From assembly GCA_026770585.1 (NCBI GenBank), contig MU646504.1, positions 514,836 to 525,975 of the forward strand: a stretch of DNA of 11,140 bases, read 5' to 3'. The DNA comes from Baffinella frigidus (taxonomy: Eukaryota; Cryptophyceae; Cryptomonadales; Baffinellaceae). Below are positions 11,086 through 11,140 of the stretch, piece after piece. The notes under the pieces were generated by a model, which worked only from the letters and a program-made list of their open reading frames with translations, made no database searches and was not told the origin of the DNA. The position numbers were made by a program, and so were the translations under genes. Numbering within the stretch: the first letter of the stretch is position 1; each line of letters starts with the position of its first letter.

Positions 11086-11140
11086 GTCAGCTTGGATGAT
11101 GGTGGCTGGGATCCGCGAGCGTGAGTCCCTCTGCGAGGAG
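11084..11140 (+). CDS. duplicated exon-3-like segment, cut by window end
   Basis: This 57-nt segment aligns to codons 6-24 of the exon at 10789-10860 (GCGTCAGC...CTCTGCGAGGAG) with two silent and four replacement changes by eye. The frame stays open (ASAWMMVAGIRERESLCEE). The exon start is not preserved: instead of the TGTGGTGCAG acceptor, the inverted 33-bp copy abuts it, with only GTATGGAG as a possible AG. It could be a fourth exon or a dead copy; the donor lies beyond the window. Confidence 0.35.

Overview
The window looks like nuclear DNA from a eukaryote, most likely a microalga or other protist with the TTTAGGG (Arabidopsis-type) telomere repeat. Four interstitial TTTAGGG/CCCTAAA arrays are present. 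There are no long uninterrupted bacterial-style genes, operons, rRNA or convincing tRNA genes. Coding-like stretches are short and bounded by GT..AG splice signals, and much of the sequence is miniature inverted-repeat transposable elements (MITEs), hairpins and minisatellites. The lineage cannot be fixed from the sequence alone; green algae, cryptophytes and dinoflagellates all use this telomere repeat.

Layout. From about 1 to 8170 the DNA is AT/GC-mixed and dominated by mobile and tandem elements. Six complete MITE-like elements or sister copies (1509-1652, 1891-2044, 5330-5483, 5835-5975, 6682-6823, 6862-6997) fall into three sequence families. All begin with TMATC-type termini and are flanked by exact 4-bp target-site duplications (TSDs). 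Further inverted-repeat elements lie at 860-1099, 2592-2729, 2950-3097, 3362-3452, 4271-4358, 5605-5716, 6348-6498 and 7721-7838. Minisatellites occur at 1653-1805, 2150-2590, 3950-4056, 7100-7252 and 7522-7870. Scattered through this region on the minus strand are short open segments with splice-like borders: 7020-7085, 4516 downward, 4117-4177, 3631-3687, 3278-3321, 2864-2926 and 429-518. They may be exons of one long minus-strand gene that starts at the ATG at 8618 and whose introns are full of MITEs. This is a hypothesis; each piece is weak on its own.

From 8618 to 11140 the DNA is GC-rich and more gene-like. A minus-strand start (8618) and a plus-strand start (8872, in a strong ACCACCATG context) are divergent. 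They share about 250 bp that holds several TTGAC-type motifs. The plus-strand gene is modelled as exon 1 (8872-9588), exon 2 (10001-10120) and exon 3 (10789-10860), continuing beyond the window. It encodes an unrecognised protein with a hydrophobic N-terminus followed by a low-complexity acidic, basic and proline-rich region. Its introns carry tandem duplications, including duplicated intron-exon junctions and an inverted 33-bp copy, plus a ~65-bp repeat that recurs in opposite orientation at 3537-3601.

The strongest new observation is the MITE group. Three families share terminal bases and 4-bp TSDs, which points to one mobilising transposase not present in the window. No defence system, secondary-metabolite cluster or similar accessory system was seen.
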